DNA of 13,229 nt from DATESZ01 sp035283845 (GTDB taxonomy: Bacteria; Desulfobacterota; Syntrophia; Syntrophales; JACQWR01), in assembly GCA_035283845.1 (NCBI GenBank), contig DATESZ010000111.1, forward strand, positions 1 through 13,229, in the 5' to 3' direction. A model generated the notes under the pieces. That model made no database searches and had not been told where the DNA came from. It saw only the letters and a list, made by a program, of their open reading frames with translations. Shown one piece after another: positions 13,163 to 13,229 of this stretch. The number at the start of each line of letters is the position of its first letter. Positions within the stretch are counted from its first letter, which is position 1. Made by a program: the position numbers and the translations under genes.

Positions 13163-13229
13163 TTGCTATCGATTTCTATTTGTAATTTAGCATAAAATAC
13201 CAAAATAGAAAAAACATGATTACAGGAAG

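Noticed and set aside
1..13229. CRISPR arrays, tRNA or rRNA genes
   Set aside because: No regularly spaced repeat series and no tRNA- or rRNA-like sequence was found by eye on either strand; weak RNA genes could still be missed.

Overview
The window looks like chromosome from a Gram-negative bacterium, most likely an anaerobic deltaproteobacterium (Desulfobacterota, perhaps Syntrophales). The lipid A and inner-core heptose genes show that it makes lipopolysaccharide. The lpxK-lpxL-waaF-gmhB-waaC order, a CsbD gene next to a BON-domain remnant, and a multi-PAS hybrid kinase fit that group. The taxonomic call is inference from gene content; no rRNA or marker gene is present.

Layout. (1) 1-2585, minus: a membrane-bound hybrid histidine kinase, cut by the window edge inside its receiver domain. 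(2) 2695-5769, minus: a tight four-gene cassette. In transcription order it holds a small protein of the L-2-amino-thiazoline-4-carboxylate hydrolase type (tentative), a radical SAM/SPASM enzyme, a close relative of the carboxy-SAM synthase CmoA, and a membrane isoprenylcysteine-type methyltransferase. Gaps are short and the last pair overlap by ATGA. (3) 5770-6745: a divergent intergenic region with a perfect G/C-rich palindrome and one copy of a dispersed 46-bp repeat, then a plus-strand csbD-like gene with a good sigma-54-type promoter, then about 600 bp of decayed DNA: a broken BON gene, a duplicated leader and an orphan 3' coding fragment. (4) 6746-11489, minus: five LPS genes, mostly joined by overlaps. 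(5) 11490-11889: the leader of the LPS operon, with the second copy of the 46-bp repeat, a small ORF in it, and a candidate sigma-70 promoter. (6) 11890-13112, minus: a gene with a HsdR-N-like nuclease domain, broken by at least three frame disruptions near its 5' end.

How the genes work together. LpxK phosphorylates the lipid A disaccharide, the LpxL-type enzyme adds a secondary acyl chain, GmhB makes an intermediate of ADP-heptose, and WaaC and WaaF add the first two heptoses. The four-gene cassette is the most novel part. It pairs a predicted carboxy-SAM synthase with a radical SAM enzyme and a membrane methyltransferase, with no tRNA carboxymethyltransferase (CmoB) beside it. That suggests a small-molecule or lipid pathway rather than tRNA wobble modification; this is inference.

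No rRNA, tRNA, CRISPR array, intact transposase or integrase was seen.
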